Notes under the pieces: model-generated
Databases searched by the model: none
What the model saw: the letters and a program-made list of their open reading frames with translations, nothing else
Told to the model about the DNA's origin: nothing
Part shown: in pieces, positions 18,202-27,093 of the stretch
Layout: every line of letters begins with the position of its first letter
Numbering within the stretch: position 1 is the first letter of the stretch
Source: an uncultured Phocaeicola sp.
GTDB lineage: Bacteria > Bacteroidota > Bacteroidia > Bacteroidales > Bacteroidaceae
Direction of reading: 5' to 3'
DNA: 40,169 nt
Assembly (NCBI GenBank): GCA_948579315.1
Contig: CAPAOL010000034.1
Span: 1-40,169 of the forward strand
Program-made: the position numbers and the translations under genes

Positions 18202-20064
18202 CTACCATCCGGGATTTTGCTCCCACATACCACCGGTCAAATCTCCTAACATACGTGTCTGAATGGGTAACAGATAGTCACGGTTGACATCAAACTTCCA
18301 ACCCGATTCATACCCTGCAGGATTCGTAGGTATAATATAGCGCAACGGATCCCCGGGCTTGCCTGTCAGGAAAAGATTATTTCCTGAAGCTTGATCATAA
18401 ATTAACTTATCACCATATACAGGATGGTTCTCAAGATTACTTCCCACAAAGAGCGCACCTTTCGGCCATTTGCTCACTATTAATTCGTCCGCAGCAGCCC
18501 AGCGCATGATATCTTCCTGACGGCGTCCTTCACAGGCTTTTTCAACCCGGCGTTCACGACGTACAGCCTGAATATACTTATCAAGATTGCGGAAACCATA
18601 ATCAGCTTCCTGATTATATTCCCTGTCAAAATCCACCGGAGGCATGCCTACACGGTCACGTAAAGGTTGCAAGGCATCAATAATTTTCTGCGCATTCCCC
18701 ACACCATCCAGTTCAGCCAGAGCTTCCGCATAATTCAGCAAGATATCTGCATAACGGAACTGAATAGCCGGTGTGGCTCCCTTGAACTCGGCATCCAGAC
18801 TGCCCGTATAATCAATTTGCACATGTTTTAATAAAGAATAACCAGTCATATTCTGATTATAGGATGAAGTACCAATCAATGGCGGTACAACATAATAAGG
18901 AGCCTTGTCATCCGGACGTAATTGCTGCCCCGGCATACAAACAGTCTGTGACAAACGCGGATCACGCAAAGTCGGCTGCAATTCATTCCCGAACACCTTT
19001 TTCGCTTCAATCCGCTCATCACCAACAAACGGTTTACCATCAATTGTCAGATAATCATCCACTAATGAAGCCGTAACACCTACACTCCCTCCTCCTTGAT
19101 TTAAGTAACGGTTTACATTATTACCAATCTGATCTCCATCATACTGTTTATACCAAAGTACTTCCGGATTACCCGATAAATCTGTAGTCTGAAACATCTG
19201 ACGATAATCATCCAATTTGTTACCAGTATTATAAATGGCCCATACGCCACGATCCATCACTTCTTTTGCAGCTGCAACAGCCTGATTAAAATAATCGCGA
19301 ATTTTTTCATCGGTCACCGTAGAATCAAAAAACTTATCATTTTTCGCTTTATGGTATTTTTCCCAAGTTCCTTCAAACAAGGCCACTTCACTTTTCAAAG
19401 CACGCGCCACATCTTTATGAATCCGCATGGTAGCACTATTGTTCTGAGTATTGAGATACATCACCGCTTTATCCAGATCAGCCAAAATACTGTCGGCAAT
19501 AATCGTGCGGTTAGCACGAGGCAATTTCATTTCTTCCATATTAGGATCAAGCGGAGTGTTCACCCACGTCAGGCGCCCATAGCTGATAAACATCTGATAA
19601 TAATACCATGCGCGGAAATAATAAGCCTCACCCACATACTGATTATAATCAGCAGATCCTTTTTCCACACAATTATCTAAATTACACAGCATAAAATTTA
19701 AATTACGGATAGCTGTATAATTTTGCAGTTTGACCGCACTACTCAATGTCGTTTCACCTGCCAAACGGGTACTAACCGAACTGGAAGCCATATTATCACT
19801 ATGTGTATCTGCCCCGGCAATATATTGTCCACCACCGGCATCAAAACCTTGCGCACGCATTCCATCACCAAAGCTGACATAGTCATATTTATAATTACCT
19901 GTCTGATAGAATTGATCCAGATAATTTCTCATTTCCCCCGTACTTGCAAAAGGAATCGTCGTAGACAGTACCCCTTCAGGCATCTTATCCAAATCATAGC
20001 AACCGGTAAGACCTAACATCAAAACCAGACCAAAAAATATATTTCTTTTCTTCATAATATTCAT
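18202..20064 (-). CDS. SusD/RagB-family glycan-binding lipoprotein
   Basis: A protein of about 620 residues with a lipoprotein signal (LVLMLGLTGC) followed by the SusD TPR-like helical fold, including the typical EAYYFRAWYYYQMFISYG helix and the C-terminal RRERRVEKACEGRRQEDIMRW block of the RagB/SusD family. It forms the surface lid of the SusC transporter and binds the glycan. The start is ATG 20064 or ATG 20055; both lie within a few bases of the susC stop (20069), and the longer open frame to 20082 overlaps susC. The pair is translated from one message with the sulfatase. Confidence 0.9.
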   Translation of the reverse strand: MNIMKKRNIFFGLVLMLGLTGCYDLDKMPEGVLSTTIPFASTGEMRNYLDQFYQTGNYKYDYVSFGDGMRAQGFDAGGGQYIAGADTHSDNMASSSVSTRLAGETTLSSAVKLQNYTAIRNLNFMLCNLDNCVEKGSADYNQYVGEAYYFRAWYYYQMFISYGRLTWVNTPLDPNMEEMKLPRANRTIIADSILADLDKAVMYLNTQNNSATMRIHKDVARALKSEVALFEGTWEKYHKAKNDKFFDSTVTDEKIRDYFNQAVAAAKEVMDRGVWAIYNTGNKLDDYRQMFQTTDLSGNPEVLWYKQYDGDQIGNNVNRYLNQGGGSVGVTASLVDDYLTIDGKPFVGDERIEAKKVFGNELQPTLRDPRLSQTVCMPGQQLRPDDKAPYYVVPPLIGTSSYNQNMTGYSLLKHVQIDYTGSLDAEFKGATPAIQFRYADILLNYAEALAELDGVGNAQKIIDALQPLRDRVGMPPVDFDREYNQEADYGFRNLDKYIQAVRRERRVEKACEGRRQEDIMRWAAADELIVSKWPKGALFVGSNLENHPVYGDKLIYDQASGNNLFLTGKPGDPLRYIIPTNPAGYESGWKFDVNRDYLLPIQTRMLGDLTGGMWEQNPGW

Positions 20065-20068
20065 CAAA

Positions 20069-23000
20069 TTATAAGTTAACAACTAGACCAAAAGATATCA
20101 CCTTGTTCATAGGATAGTTCTTTCCACCTTCAGCCGTGTAATCATTCTTGGTAAAGATAGCTTCCGGATCAAACATTCCTTTCAAAGTGGTAAAAGTCAA
20201 CAAATTCTCACCAGAGAAAAACACCTGCACCTTCTGTAACCCTACCTTTTTTGTCCATACGGCAGGGATATCATAACTCACTGTCAGATTTTTCAGACGG
20301 CAATAAGCACCACTCTGGAGATAACGGTCACTAAGCGTCATTGTCTTATTACGGAAAGGAACCACCCCTCCTGCCGTATGAATATAAGGTTTCGGATAAT
20401 AAGCCCCTGTATTTGTTTCACTCCAATAATCCAAATGCTCTTTAAACACCGTCACTTGCGCATAAGGTCCGCTTCCCCAAAAATAAGCTCCGGTACCAGG
20501 ATCCCAATCTCGTTTAGCCACTCCTTGGAACATGGCACTTACGGTTACACCTTTCCAGCTAATTGAACCGTTAATGGTATATTGATAACGGGGAGTGGTA
20601 TTACCAATCACCGTCATATCGCCCATATCATCCAACGTATTAAGCCCATTATTGATTTTCTTATCTCCATTCAGATCACGATATTTCACATCCCCCGGTG
20701 TCCAAGGTTTTCCGCTAATAAAAGATAAATCATAGGTATTATTATACTCATCAGCCTCTGCCTGAGTCTGGATCAGTCCGTCCGCCCGATATCCCCAAAT
20801 TTCACCAGCTTTCTTTCCTTTATACCAATTATCTTTAGGATTTGTTCTAGTTCCTTCATATTCAGTCACTTCAGCAGTAGCATCCGAAAGAGAACCACCT
20901 ATGCTATAGTCAATATCCTTTCCAATTTTTCCACGATAATTCAGCACCAATTCCCAACCACGGTTACGCATACGGGCATTATTGGTTTTAGGAGCGTCTG
21001 CACCAAAGAAATCCGGGAAATCCACCGTAGGTCCTAACATATCCTTCGTATCACGTTGAAAAACATCAAAAGAACCGGTCAACGAATTACCAAAGAAACC
21101 GAAATCCAAACCTATATTCTTACTCTCTACCTTTTCCCAAGTCGTATTCGGGTTGACTACGGCAGGGGCCTTAGTAAAGATGTGGCGTCCATCCGAGAAT
21201 ATATAATTTCCCAATTTATCATTCAAATCCATAGTAGCGGCAAAAGTATAAAGGGCCGCACCCGCCTGATTGCCCAGTAATCCGTAAGAAGCACGGAGTT
21301 TCAAGTTGGAAACTACATCGGCTATCGGCATCATAAACTGTTCCCGGGTAATATTCCATCCTAAAGATGCAGATGGAAAGAAGCCCCAACGATTACCTTT
21401 GGCAAAACGTGACGAACCATCATATCGTCCATTCAATTCAAGAAGATAACGTCCGTCATAATCATAATTCACACGTCCGAAAAAGCCACGGGTTGCCCAA
21501 CCATTACGAGTATCGACTACCGTCTTATCACCGGTTCCCATACCTACATTAGGATTTGAAGTTGAATAAAGTCCGGTAATCGAGTTCTTCATATAACTAT
21601 AGTCATTATTTTCTTCCTGATAACCTGCCATTACGGTAAAATTATGCTTGTCTCCCAAAGTAAAGAGATAATTCGAATATAAATTTATAGATTGGTAGCG
21701 AGTATGCGCATAATAACGGGTAAACTTGCCATCGGGTGATACACCCAACTCATCACGCACACCTTTCGAAGTACTCACCCCGTCAGCCCCATAAATTAAC
21801 GGGCTCACGTTCAATGCCTCATATTCCAAATCCATCAATTTATATGTATAATCAAAAAAGATAAACCAGTTTTTCACAGGCTGGATATCTAAACCTGCCG
21901 TTAAACTAAAACGGTCACGTTGAGTATTTGTATACGTACCACTCTGCAAATAAGGAATCATAGTCAGTTCTGTAAAATGCCCATTCGGATCAATAGGAGC
22001 AACTGTAGGACGGAAACGTGCCAATGAATGATAAAAGCCTTCACTAAGCCCTCCGTCACCAAAAGGAGTATCCTCATCGGAATGCATAAACTTCGTATTT
22101 ACTTTTACCTTCATCCAATCGGTAATCTGAGAAGAAATATTAGCGGCAAAATTATAACGGCTGAAATCCATATCGGCATAACGGAGAATACCATCTTCCG
22201 AATAATAACCACCAGAAATATAATATTGTGCTTTTTTGCCACCCCCACTCAAGCTGAGATTATGATTTTGCTTGAATGCCCAATCCTTATAATGCAAATC
22301 GAAATAATTAGTATTTCCTACTCCTAATTCTGAATTTTCGAATGCCGGGTTCATATTAGAATTTTTAGGAAGTTCGAACCAAGGATCCACACTACTGGGA
22401 TCTTTAATATATTGCTGTAATAAACCCATTTTTTCCTCACTATACAAACGAGGAGAACCTGCATTGATACATCCGGCATTCCAATACTGAGCAAATTCAT
22501 AGGAATCAACCATATCAGGCAATACAGTCGGCGTACTCCAACCTACGTTTCCTTGGTAATTTACACGCATTTTACCTTCCTCACCTTTCTTGGTAGTGAC
22601 CAAAATGACACCATACGCCGCACGTGCACCATAAATGGCACAAGCAGCAGCATCTTTCAATACAGAAATACTTTCAATATCATTCGGGTTCACGTCCGAG
22701 AGACTCATTTCCACTCCATCAACCAAAATATAAGGATTCGCATTATTATCCAGATTGCCTTGTCCACGCAAAGTCAACGTACCACTAGCTCCCGGACGAC
22801 CCGTATTTGAGTTGCTCACCAACAGCCCCGGAACCATCCCTTGCAAACTCTGTGTGGCATCAGCTACCGGACGACGTTCCAATGCATCTCCTTTCACTGA
22901 AGACACAGATCCGGTAAGATTCACTTTTTTCTGTACGCCATAACCTATTACAACAACTTCATCCAACGTTTCGGTATCTTCAGCCAATACAACACTGAAA

Positions 23001-23290
23001 CTAGTCCTCCCATTAATAGGAAGAGTTTGCGTAGCATAACCAATGTAAGACACAACTAAATTTCCTTTGGAAGGAACATTAGAAAGCATAAAGTTACCAT
23101 CCAAATCGGTTATTGTACCGTTTGAGGTTCCTTCAATTAAAACACTGGCCCCAATTACAGGCTCCTGACTGTTTTTGTCAATTACCTTACCACTGATAGA
23201 TAAGGATTGGGCCAACACCTCCGATGAGAACAAAAACAGGATAGCTGTCACCAATCCAAGGATTGAAAGCAGTTTTGTTTTTTTATTCAT
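20069..23290 (-). CDS. SusC/RagA-family TonB-linked outer-membrane transporter
   Basis: A 1073-residue outer-membrane beta-barrel for glycan import. Order: signal peptide (1-27, ending VLAQ), a carboxypeptidase-D-like regulatory domain (about 30-110, ISGKVIDKNSQEPVIGASV), TonB box (ETLDEVVVIGYG), plug domain (VSSVKGDALERRPV... and the conserved IESISVLKDAAACAIYGARAA), then a 22-strand barrel ending in a hydrophobic strand. It works with the SusD protein encoded next to it and energy from TonB-ExbBD. Expression likely depends on the HTCS, since the promoter has a good -7 box but no -33 box and carries repeated sites upstream. Confidence 0.93.
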   Translation of the reverse strand: MNKKTKLLSILGLVTAILFLFSSEVLAQSLSISGKVIDKNSQEPVIGASVLIEGTSNGTITDLDGNFMLSNVPSKGNLVVSYIGYATQTLPINGRTSFSVVLAEDTETLDEVVVIGYGVQKKVNLTGSVSSVKGDALERRPVADATQSLQGMVPGLLVSNSNTGRPGASGTLTLRGQGNLDNNANPYILVDGVEMSLSDVNPNDIESISVLKDAAACAIYGARAAYGVILVTTKKGEEGKMRVNYQGNVGWSTPTVLPDMVDSYEFAQYWNAGCINAGSPRLYSEEKMGLLQQYIKDPSSVDPWFELPKNSNMNPAFENSELGVGNTNYFDLHYKDWAFKQNHNLSLSGGGKKAQYYISGGYYSEDGILRYADMDFSRYNFAANISSQITDWMKVKVNTKFMHSDEDTPFGDGGLSEGFYHSLARFRPTVAPIDPNGHFTELTMIPYLQSGTYTNTQRDRFSLTAGLDIQPVKNWFIFFDYTYKLMDLEYEALNVSPLIYGADGVSTSKGVRDELGVSPDGKFTRYYAHTRYQSINLYSNYLFTLGDKHNFTVMAGYQEENNDYSYMKNSITGLYSTSNPNVGMGTGDKTVVDTRNGWATRGFFGRVNYDYDGRYLLELNGRYDGSSRFAKGNRWGFFPSASLGWNITREQFMMPIADVVSNLKLRASYGLLGNQAGAALYTFAATMDLNDKLGNYIFSDGRHIFTKAPAVVNPNTTWEKVESKNIGLDFGFFGNSLTGSFDVFQRDTKDMLGPTVDFPDFFGADAPKTNNARMRNRGWELVLNYRGKIGKDIDYSIGGSLSDATAEVTEYEGTRTNPKDNWYKGKKAGEIWGYRADGLIQTQAEADEYNNTYDLSFISGKPWTPGDVKYRDLNGDKKINNGLNTLDDMGDMTVIGNTTPRYQYTINGSISWKGVTVSAMFQGVAKRDWDPGTGAYFWGSGPYAQVTVFKEHLDYWSETNTGAYYPKPYIHTAGGVVPFRNKTMTLSDRYLQSGAYCRLKNLTVSYDIPAVWTKKVGLQKVQVFFSGENLLTFTTLKGMFDPEAIFTKNDYTAEGGKNYPMNKVISFGLVVNL

Positions 23291-23329
23291 AATAAAAGAA
23301 TTTAAGGGTTAATTAGATTAAATCTGTTG

Positions 23330-23337
23330 CAAATATA
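23330..23337 (-). promoter_or_regulatory. Putative -7 box of the susC operon
   Basis: TATATTTG on the minus strand, about 40 bases before the susC ATG at 23290. No TTTG is found at the -33 position, which fits an activator-dependent promoter. Confidence 0.5.
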
Positions 23338-23365
23338 AACCTCCTCCCCTTGCCTGCACCTCTTT

Positions 23366-23428
23366 ATTTGTCTAATTAATCTCTATATTTGTCTAGAATA
23401 GTCCTCATTATCTATCTTTTAGACAAAA
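23366..23428 (-). promoter_or_regulatory. Candidate operator repeats upstream of susC
   Basis: TAGACAAAT (minus strand) occurs twice, at 23366-23374 and 23387-23395, exactly 21 bases apart, and an inverted near-copy (TAGACAAAA on the plus strand) lies at 23420-23428. The direct pair lies about 43-72 bases before the predicted transcription start, where an activator would bind. Assignment to the HTCS is inference. Confidence 0.45.
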
Positions 23429-23485
23429 AGAAGACCTGAACACTTCCGGATATACCTCATCACCGGAAGACATTCAGGCCTTCTT
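23427..23485 (-). terminator. Terminator behind uxuA
   Basis: A long hairpin: outer arms AAAGAAG-n-CCTGAA and inner arms CTTCCGG pair with their complements on the right side, with one mismatch and a small bulge. It begins within 20 bases of the uxuA stop and on the minus strand is followed by TTTTTGTCTAAAA. It marks the end of the uxuA transcript. Confidence 0.65.
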
Positions 23486-23504
23486 TCTATATGTTAAAAA
23501 AAGA

Positions 23505-24680
23505 TTATTTTGTTTCCATACTCATCGCTATTCCTTTTTCCAAACCACGAAGCTCGGCAAGGCCACGCATACGTCCCAAACAAGAATAGCCCGGATTTGT
23601 TTTCTTGTTCAAATCATCTATCATCTGATGACCATGATCCGGACGCATAGGAATAGATATTCCACGACGTTGCTGCACTTTCAACAGGTTCTTAACTACA
23701 TGATACATGTCCACATCACCCTCCAGATGATTCGCCTCATAAAAGTTCCCTTCAGCATCACGTTGGGTACTGCGCAAATGAACAAAATTGATACGGTCTC
23801 CCCAACGTTCCATGATACCCGGCAAATCATTCTGTGCAGATACGCCAAATGAGCCACAGCACAGACAAAGTCCGTTTGACGGATTAGGTACAGCTTCCAC
23901 CAACAGCTTGAAATCCGCCTCCGTACTCATAATGCGCGGCAAGCCCAGAATAGACATAGGCGGATCGTCCGGATGAATAACGAGCTTTACTCCCACTTCA
24001 TCGGCTACCGGACAAATTTCTTTCAAGAAGAAAATCAAGTTATTGCGGAGTTTGTCCGCATCAATATCCTTGTAACGGTCCAGTTCATTTTGGAATTGCT
24101 CCAATGTAAAACTTTCCTCCGAACCGGGCAATCCAGCAATCATATTTCGTGTCAGACGATGAATTTCTTCCTCATCCATTTGTGCCAGACGCGCTTTTGC
24201 CTTTTCTATCTCTTCGGCCGAGTATTCCTTTTCGGCTCCCGGACGTTTCAAGATAAACAGATCGAACGCTACAAAAGCAGCCCGCTCAAAACGCAATGCC
24301 TTGGAACCATCGGGCAACGTATATGCCAGGTCCGTACGGGTCCAATCCAGTACAGGCATGAAGTTATAAGTCACAATATAGATACCACATGCTGCCAGAT
24401 TACGCAAACTCTGTTTATAGTTCTCGATATATCTCAGATAATCTCCTGTCTGTGTCTTAATATGCTCGTGTACGGGCACGGATTCTACGACACTCCAAGT
24501 TAATCCTGCTTCTTCAATCAATTTCTTGCGCTTCATTATTTCCTCTACCGTCCATACTTCACCGTTGGGAATATGATGTAAGGCATTGACAATACCGGTT
24601 GCTCCGGCTTGTTTGATGTCCCACAATGATACGGGATCATTCGGTCCGTACCAGCGCCATGTTTGCTCACATAAAATCAT
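23505..24680 (-). CDS. uxuA: Mannonate dehydratase UxuA
   Basis: Converts D-mannonate to 2-keto-3-deoxy-D-gluconate in the glucuronate branch of uronic-acid catabolism; Mn-dependent, cytoplasmic. At 391 residues it has the family's normal length. Recognisable blocks are the N-terminal EQTWRWYGPNDPVSL, the NALHHIPNGEVW segment, VVESVPVHEHIKTQTG, the metal-site region LVIHPDDPP, LCLCCGSFGV and the C-terminal MRPDHGHQM. It follows the SDR gene with a 39-base gap and is the last gene of the run, ending at a strong terminator. Confidence 0.93.
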   Translation of the reverse strand: MILCEQTWRWYGPNDPVSLWDIKQAGATGIVNALHHIPNGEVWTVEEIMKRKKLIEEAGLTWSVVESVPVHEHIKTQTGDYLRYIENYKQSLRNLAACGIYIVTYNFMPVLDWTRTDLAYTLPDGSKALRFERAAFVAFDLFILKRPGAEKEYSAEEIEKAKARLAQMDEEEIHRLTRNMIAGLPGSEESFTLEQFQNELDRYKDIDADKLRNNLIFFLKEICPVADEVGVKLVIHPDDPPMSILGLPRIMSTEADFKLLVEAVPNPSNGLCLCCGSFGVSAQNDLPGIMERWGDRINFVHLRSTQRDAEGNFYEANHLEGDVDMYHVVKNLLKVQQRRGISIPMRPDHGHQMIDDLNKKTNPGYSCLGRMRGLAELRGLEKGIAMSMETK

Positions 24681-24719
24681 ATCAAATAAAAAAATTGAGA
24701 ATTAAAAACTAAAGACTTG

Positions 24720-25532
24720 TTACATGGCAAATGCATTGAAACCACCATCTACTACGGCTACTGTACCGGTTACAAAGCTGCTGGCATCGCTGATGAGATA
24801 CTGGATGGTTCCACACAGTTCCTCTGCTTTACCGAAACGTTTGAACGGAGTCTGGCGAATCACATCATTACCACGCTGAGTATATGTACCATCTTCGTTT
24901 GTCAACAAAGTACGGTTCTGTTCGGTCAGGAAGAATCCCGGAGCAATGGCATTCACGCGGATGCCTTCACCAAATTTCGTAGCCACTTCATTGGCCATGA
25001 ACGCAGTGAAATTAGAGATTCCCGCCTTTGCAGCCGCATAACCACATACACGGGTCATCGGACGGAATGCCGCCATAGAAGAGAAGTTCACAATAGCTCC
25101 TTTCTTCTGTTCCACCATCGGCTTCAAAAATACCTGTGTAGGCAGAACTGTTCCGGTAAGATTCAGATTAAGCACTTTCTGGAACTCATCGACCTTCAAA
25201 TCAAAGAAATTTCCTGTAGGAGCAATCGTAGCACCCGGCATATTACCTCCTGCTGCATTCAGCAATGCATCTACACGACCATATGCTGCGAGAATATCCT
25301 TCAGATTCTGCTCCAATATAGCCTCATCCAACACATTCGTTACAAGAAACATGGCTTCCCCGCCTTTGGCCTTGATTTCGTTTACAATGGCATTTCCTAC
25401 TTCTGCCTTACGGCCTAATATAACAACCTTGGCACCTTCTTCTGCCAAATGGGCGGCAATAGCCTTTCCCAAAACCCCTGTTCCACCGGTGATTACCACC
25501 ACCTGGTCTTTTACACTAAACAAATTATTCAT
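24720..25532 (-). CDS. SDR-family oxidoreductase, probable D-mannonate (fructuronate) reductase
   Basis: A 270-residue classical short-chain dehydrogenase. The NAD(P)-binding TGGTGVLG (15-22), the NAAG motif (92-95) and the catalytic Ser151/152, Tyr165 and Lys169 (YAAAK) are all present. Its place directly upstream of uxuA suggests it makes mannonate from fructuronate, replacing the unrelated UxuB dehydrogenase of E. coli. A KduD-like role on a related keto-uronate is the alternative. The start is only four bases from the wbqC stop, so it may be transcribed from the dapB promoter; I see no strong internal promoter. Confidence 0.83.
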   Translation of the reverse strand: MNNLFSVKDQVVVITGGTGVLGKAIAAHLAEEGAKVVILGRKAEVGNAIVNEIKAKGGEAMFLVTNVLDEAILEQNLKDILAAYGRVDALLNAAGGNMPGATIAPTGNFFDLKVDEFQKVLNLNLTGTVLPTQVFLKPMVEQKKGAIVNFSSMAAFRPMTRVCGYAAAKAGISNFTAFMANEVATKFGEGIRVNAIAPGFFLTEQNRTLLTNEDGTYTQRGNDVIRQTPFKRFGKAEELCGTIQYLISDASSFVTGTVAVVDGGFNAFAM

Positions 25533-25536
25533 GATA

Positions 25537-26193
25537 TTATTCTTTATGGTTTATACCTTTAACACTATCTCGCAAAACAATCAGGCTCTCCGGCCCCATA
25601 TTAAACAAAAGATCGGCGATACTCAAATTCGGCAGAAAACCGTATTTGGCATCAAAAACTTGATAGTAAGGTTTAGGGCAAAAGTCAGCATCCGCCTCAC
25701 GCCAGTCACGCTTCGGATGAATAGTCTCACGAAAATCAACCTCACCCGGAACAAATTCCATGCAATATTCCGTTGTTCCTTCCATATGGGGATGAATATC
25801 GATCAAATCGCATACTAAAGAACAAATTTCCTGATTATAATCCCACAAGAAGGCATATTTCTTTTCATAAAAGACGCGGAAATCATCAGCATAGTACTCA
25901 AAGAAAGGACTGTTTCTATATGCAGCCACCAAAGCATTCCAATGTATATGACGCCAATTGCCATGATCCGAAATACGGACATCCTTCATCAGGCATTTAG
26001 GCGTACCGCTTTTTTCCGTAGGGATAGTCAGTGCCAGCGGACCGTCGGCTGCCGCAATGACACAACGGTTGCGATAAGTCTGTTTCACATAATTGTCATA
26101 CTGTTCCACATAGGCCTTCTCACAGGCAAACAGTTTTGTATAATATTCCACCGGGGCCAGATAGGCCGAACTTAAATATATCGTATTCTCCAT
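25537..26193 (-). CDS. WbqC-family protein
   Basis: A 218-residue protein matching the WbqC-like family (opening MENTIYLSSAYLAPVEYYTK and the core TYRNRCVIAAADGPLALTIP), found in polysaccharide gene clusters and as single copies in Bacteroidetes. The biochemical function is not established; a transferase role has been guessed at. No signal peptide. The ATG at 26193 is chosen since it overlaps the stop of the preceding gene by one base (TAATG) and homology starts there; the open frame to 26247 lies inside that gene. Confidence 0.8.
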   Translation of the reverse strand: MENTIYLSSAYLAPVEYYTKLFACEKAYVEQYDNYVKQTYRNRCVIAAADGPLALTIPTEKSGTPKCLMKDVRISDHGNWRHIHWNALVAAYRNSPFFEYYADDFRVFYEKKYAFLWDYNQEICSLVCDLIDIHPHMEGTTEYCMEFVPGEVDFRETIHPKRDWREADADFCPKPYYQVFDAKYGFLPNLSIADLLFNMGPESLIVLRDSVKGINHKE

Positions 26194-27092
26194 TATTGCA
26201 CTCGTTGAAAAATGCGCCCTTTTCTGGATGAAAACCAAATGCGCCAAGCTTTACCGATCAAATGGTCATCGGGCACCAGGCCGAATAAACGCGAATCACA
26301 CAGATTTACCGGATTATTGGATGCCATCCAGTAATAATTTTTATTAAATGTATAGGCTTCTACAGGTTTTCCCCCTACATACAGGGTATCTCCCCTGACA
26401 GAAGCCACTCTCCCTTCATGGCGGACAATAGTATTGCACAACAAGGTCACATTCCAAGGATATACCTTGACAGGTTTCCCTTTTTCCGGGATCACAAAGG
26501 GATGGCTCTTGCTTATATCCTTATGATAAAGAGGAATCAAATCCACTTTTCCCGCCAGTTTTTGTTTTAACAGGTAATATTCATAATGACTGAAGGTACG
26601 TATATACTTCCCCTCGGCATACCCCACCAACCTGTTTCCCTGAATGTTCACTTGCTGCATGGCAGCCTGCATCGTTTCTTCTTCCGTATGAGAATAGACA
26701 TACAAAGATTTACTATCCGGGCTCAACACTTGTTCGTCGGTCACCCACAGTTCATCATTCAACATCAACGTATCTCCGGGTACTCCTACCACACGGCTTA
26801 TAAACACTTCCCGATTGCCCACCGACGTCTGAGGAGACCGTGGATTAGGATTGTTGAACAACACAATATCCCCTTTCCCGGCAGTTTTTCCCAGCCACCG
26901 CCAGATAGAAAAAGGCACACGAAACCCATAACTCCACTTATTCACCAAAACCCTTTCCCCTTGATAAAGGCTATTCTCCATACCGGTAGAGGGAATGGTG
27001 CAGGAGGTGAAAGCAAATGTCTTTACCAACAGTACCAGAATGACAGCAGTAAGCATTGCTTTTATCCATACAGGAATACAGGGTATGCGCAA
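26193..27092 (-). CDS. Signal peptidase I paralogue lacking the catalytic dyad
   Basis: A 299-residue S26-family protein with one N-terminal membrane segment (about 12-30) and the LepB fold, including box C (VLVNKWSYG) and a box-D-like RVVGVPGD. The nucleophilic serine of the IPSxSM motif is replaced: the motif reads IPSTGM with Gly37. The general-base lysine (YxKR in box D) is also replaced, by Ser99 (VFISR). Box E, normally GDNRxNSxDSR, is degraded to SNNPVNLCDSR. It is therefore predicted to be inactive as a Ser-Lys peptidase. The start is a TTG at 27092, as a stop lies in frame just upstream; the first ATG is at 27056. It follows the intact lepB by one base. Confidence 0.82.
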   Translation of the reverse strand: MRIPCIPVWIKAMLTAVILVLLVKTFAFTSCTIPSTGMENSLYQGERVLVNKWSYGFRVPFSIWRWLGKTAGKGDIVLFNNPNPRSPQTSVGNREVFISRVVGVPGDTLMLNDELWVTDEQVLSPDSKSLYVYSHTEEETMQAAMQQVNIQGNRLVGYAEGKYIRTFSHYEYYLLKQKLAGKVDLIPLYHKDISKSHPFVIPEKGKPVKVYPWNVTLLCNTIVRHEGRVASVRGDTLYVGGKPVEAYTFNKNYYWMASNNPVNLCDSRLFGLVPDDHLIGKAWRIWFSSRKGRIFQRVQ

Positions 27093-27093
27093 T

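Noticed and set aside
24717..25418. Open frame of 233 codons on the plus strand
   Set aside because: Antisense to the SDR oxidoreductase gene; no family resemblance.
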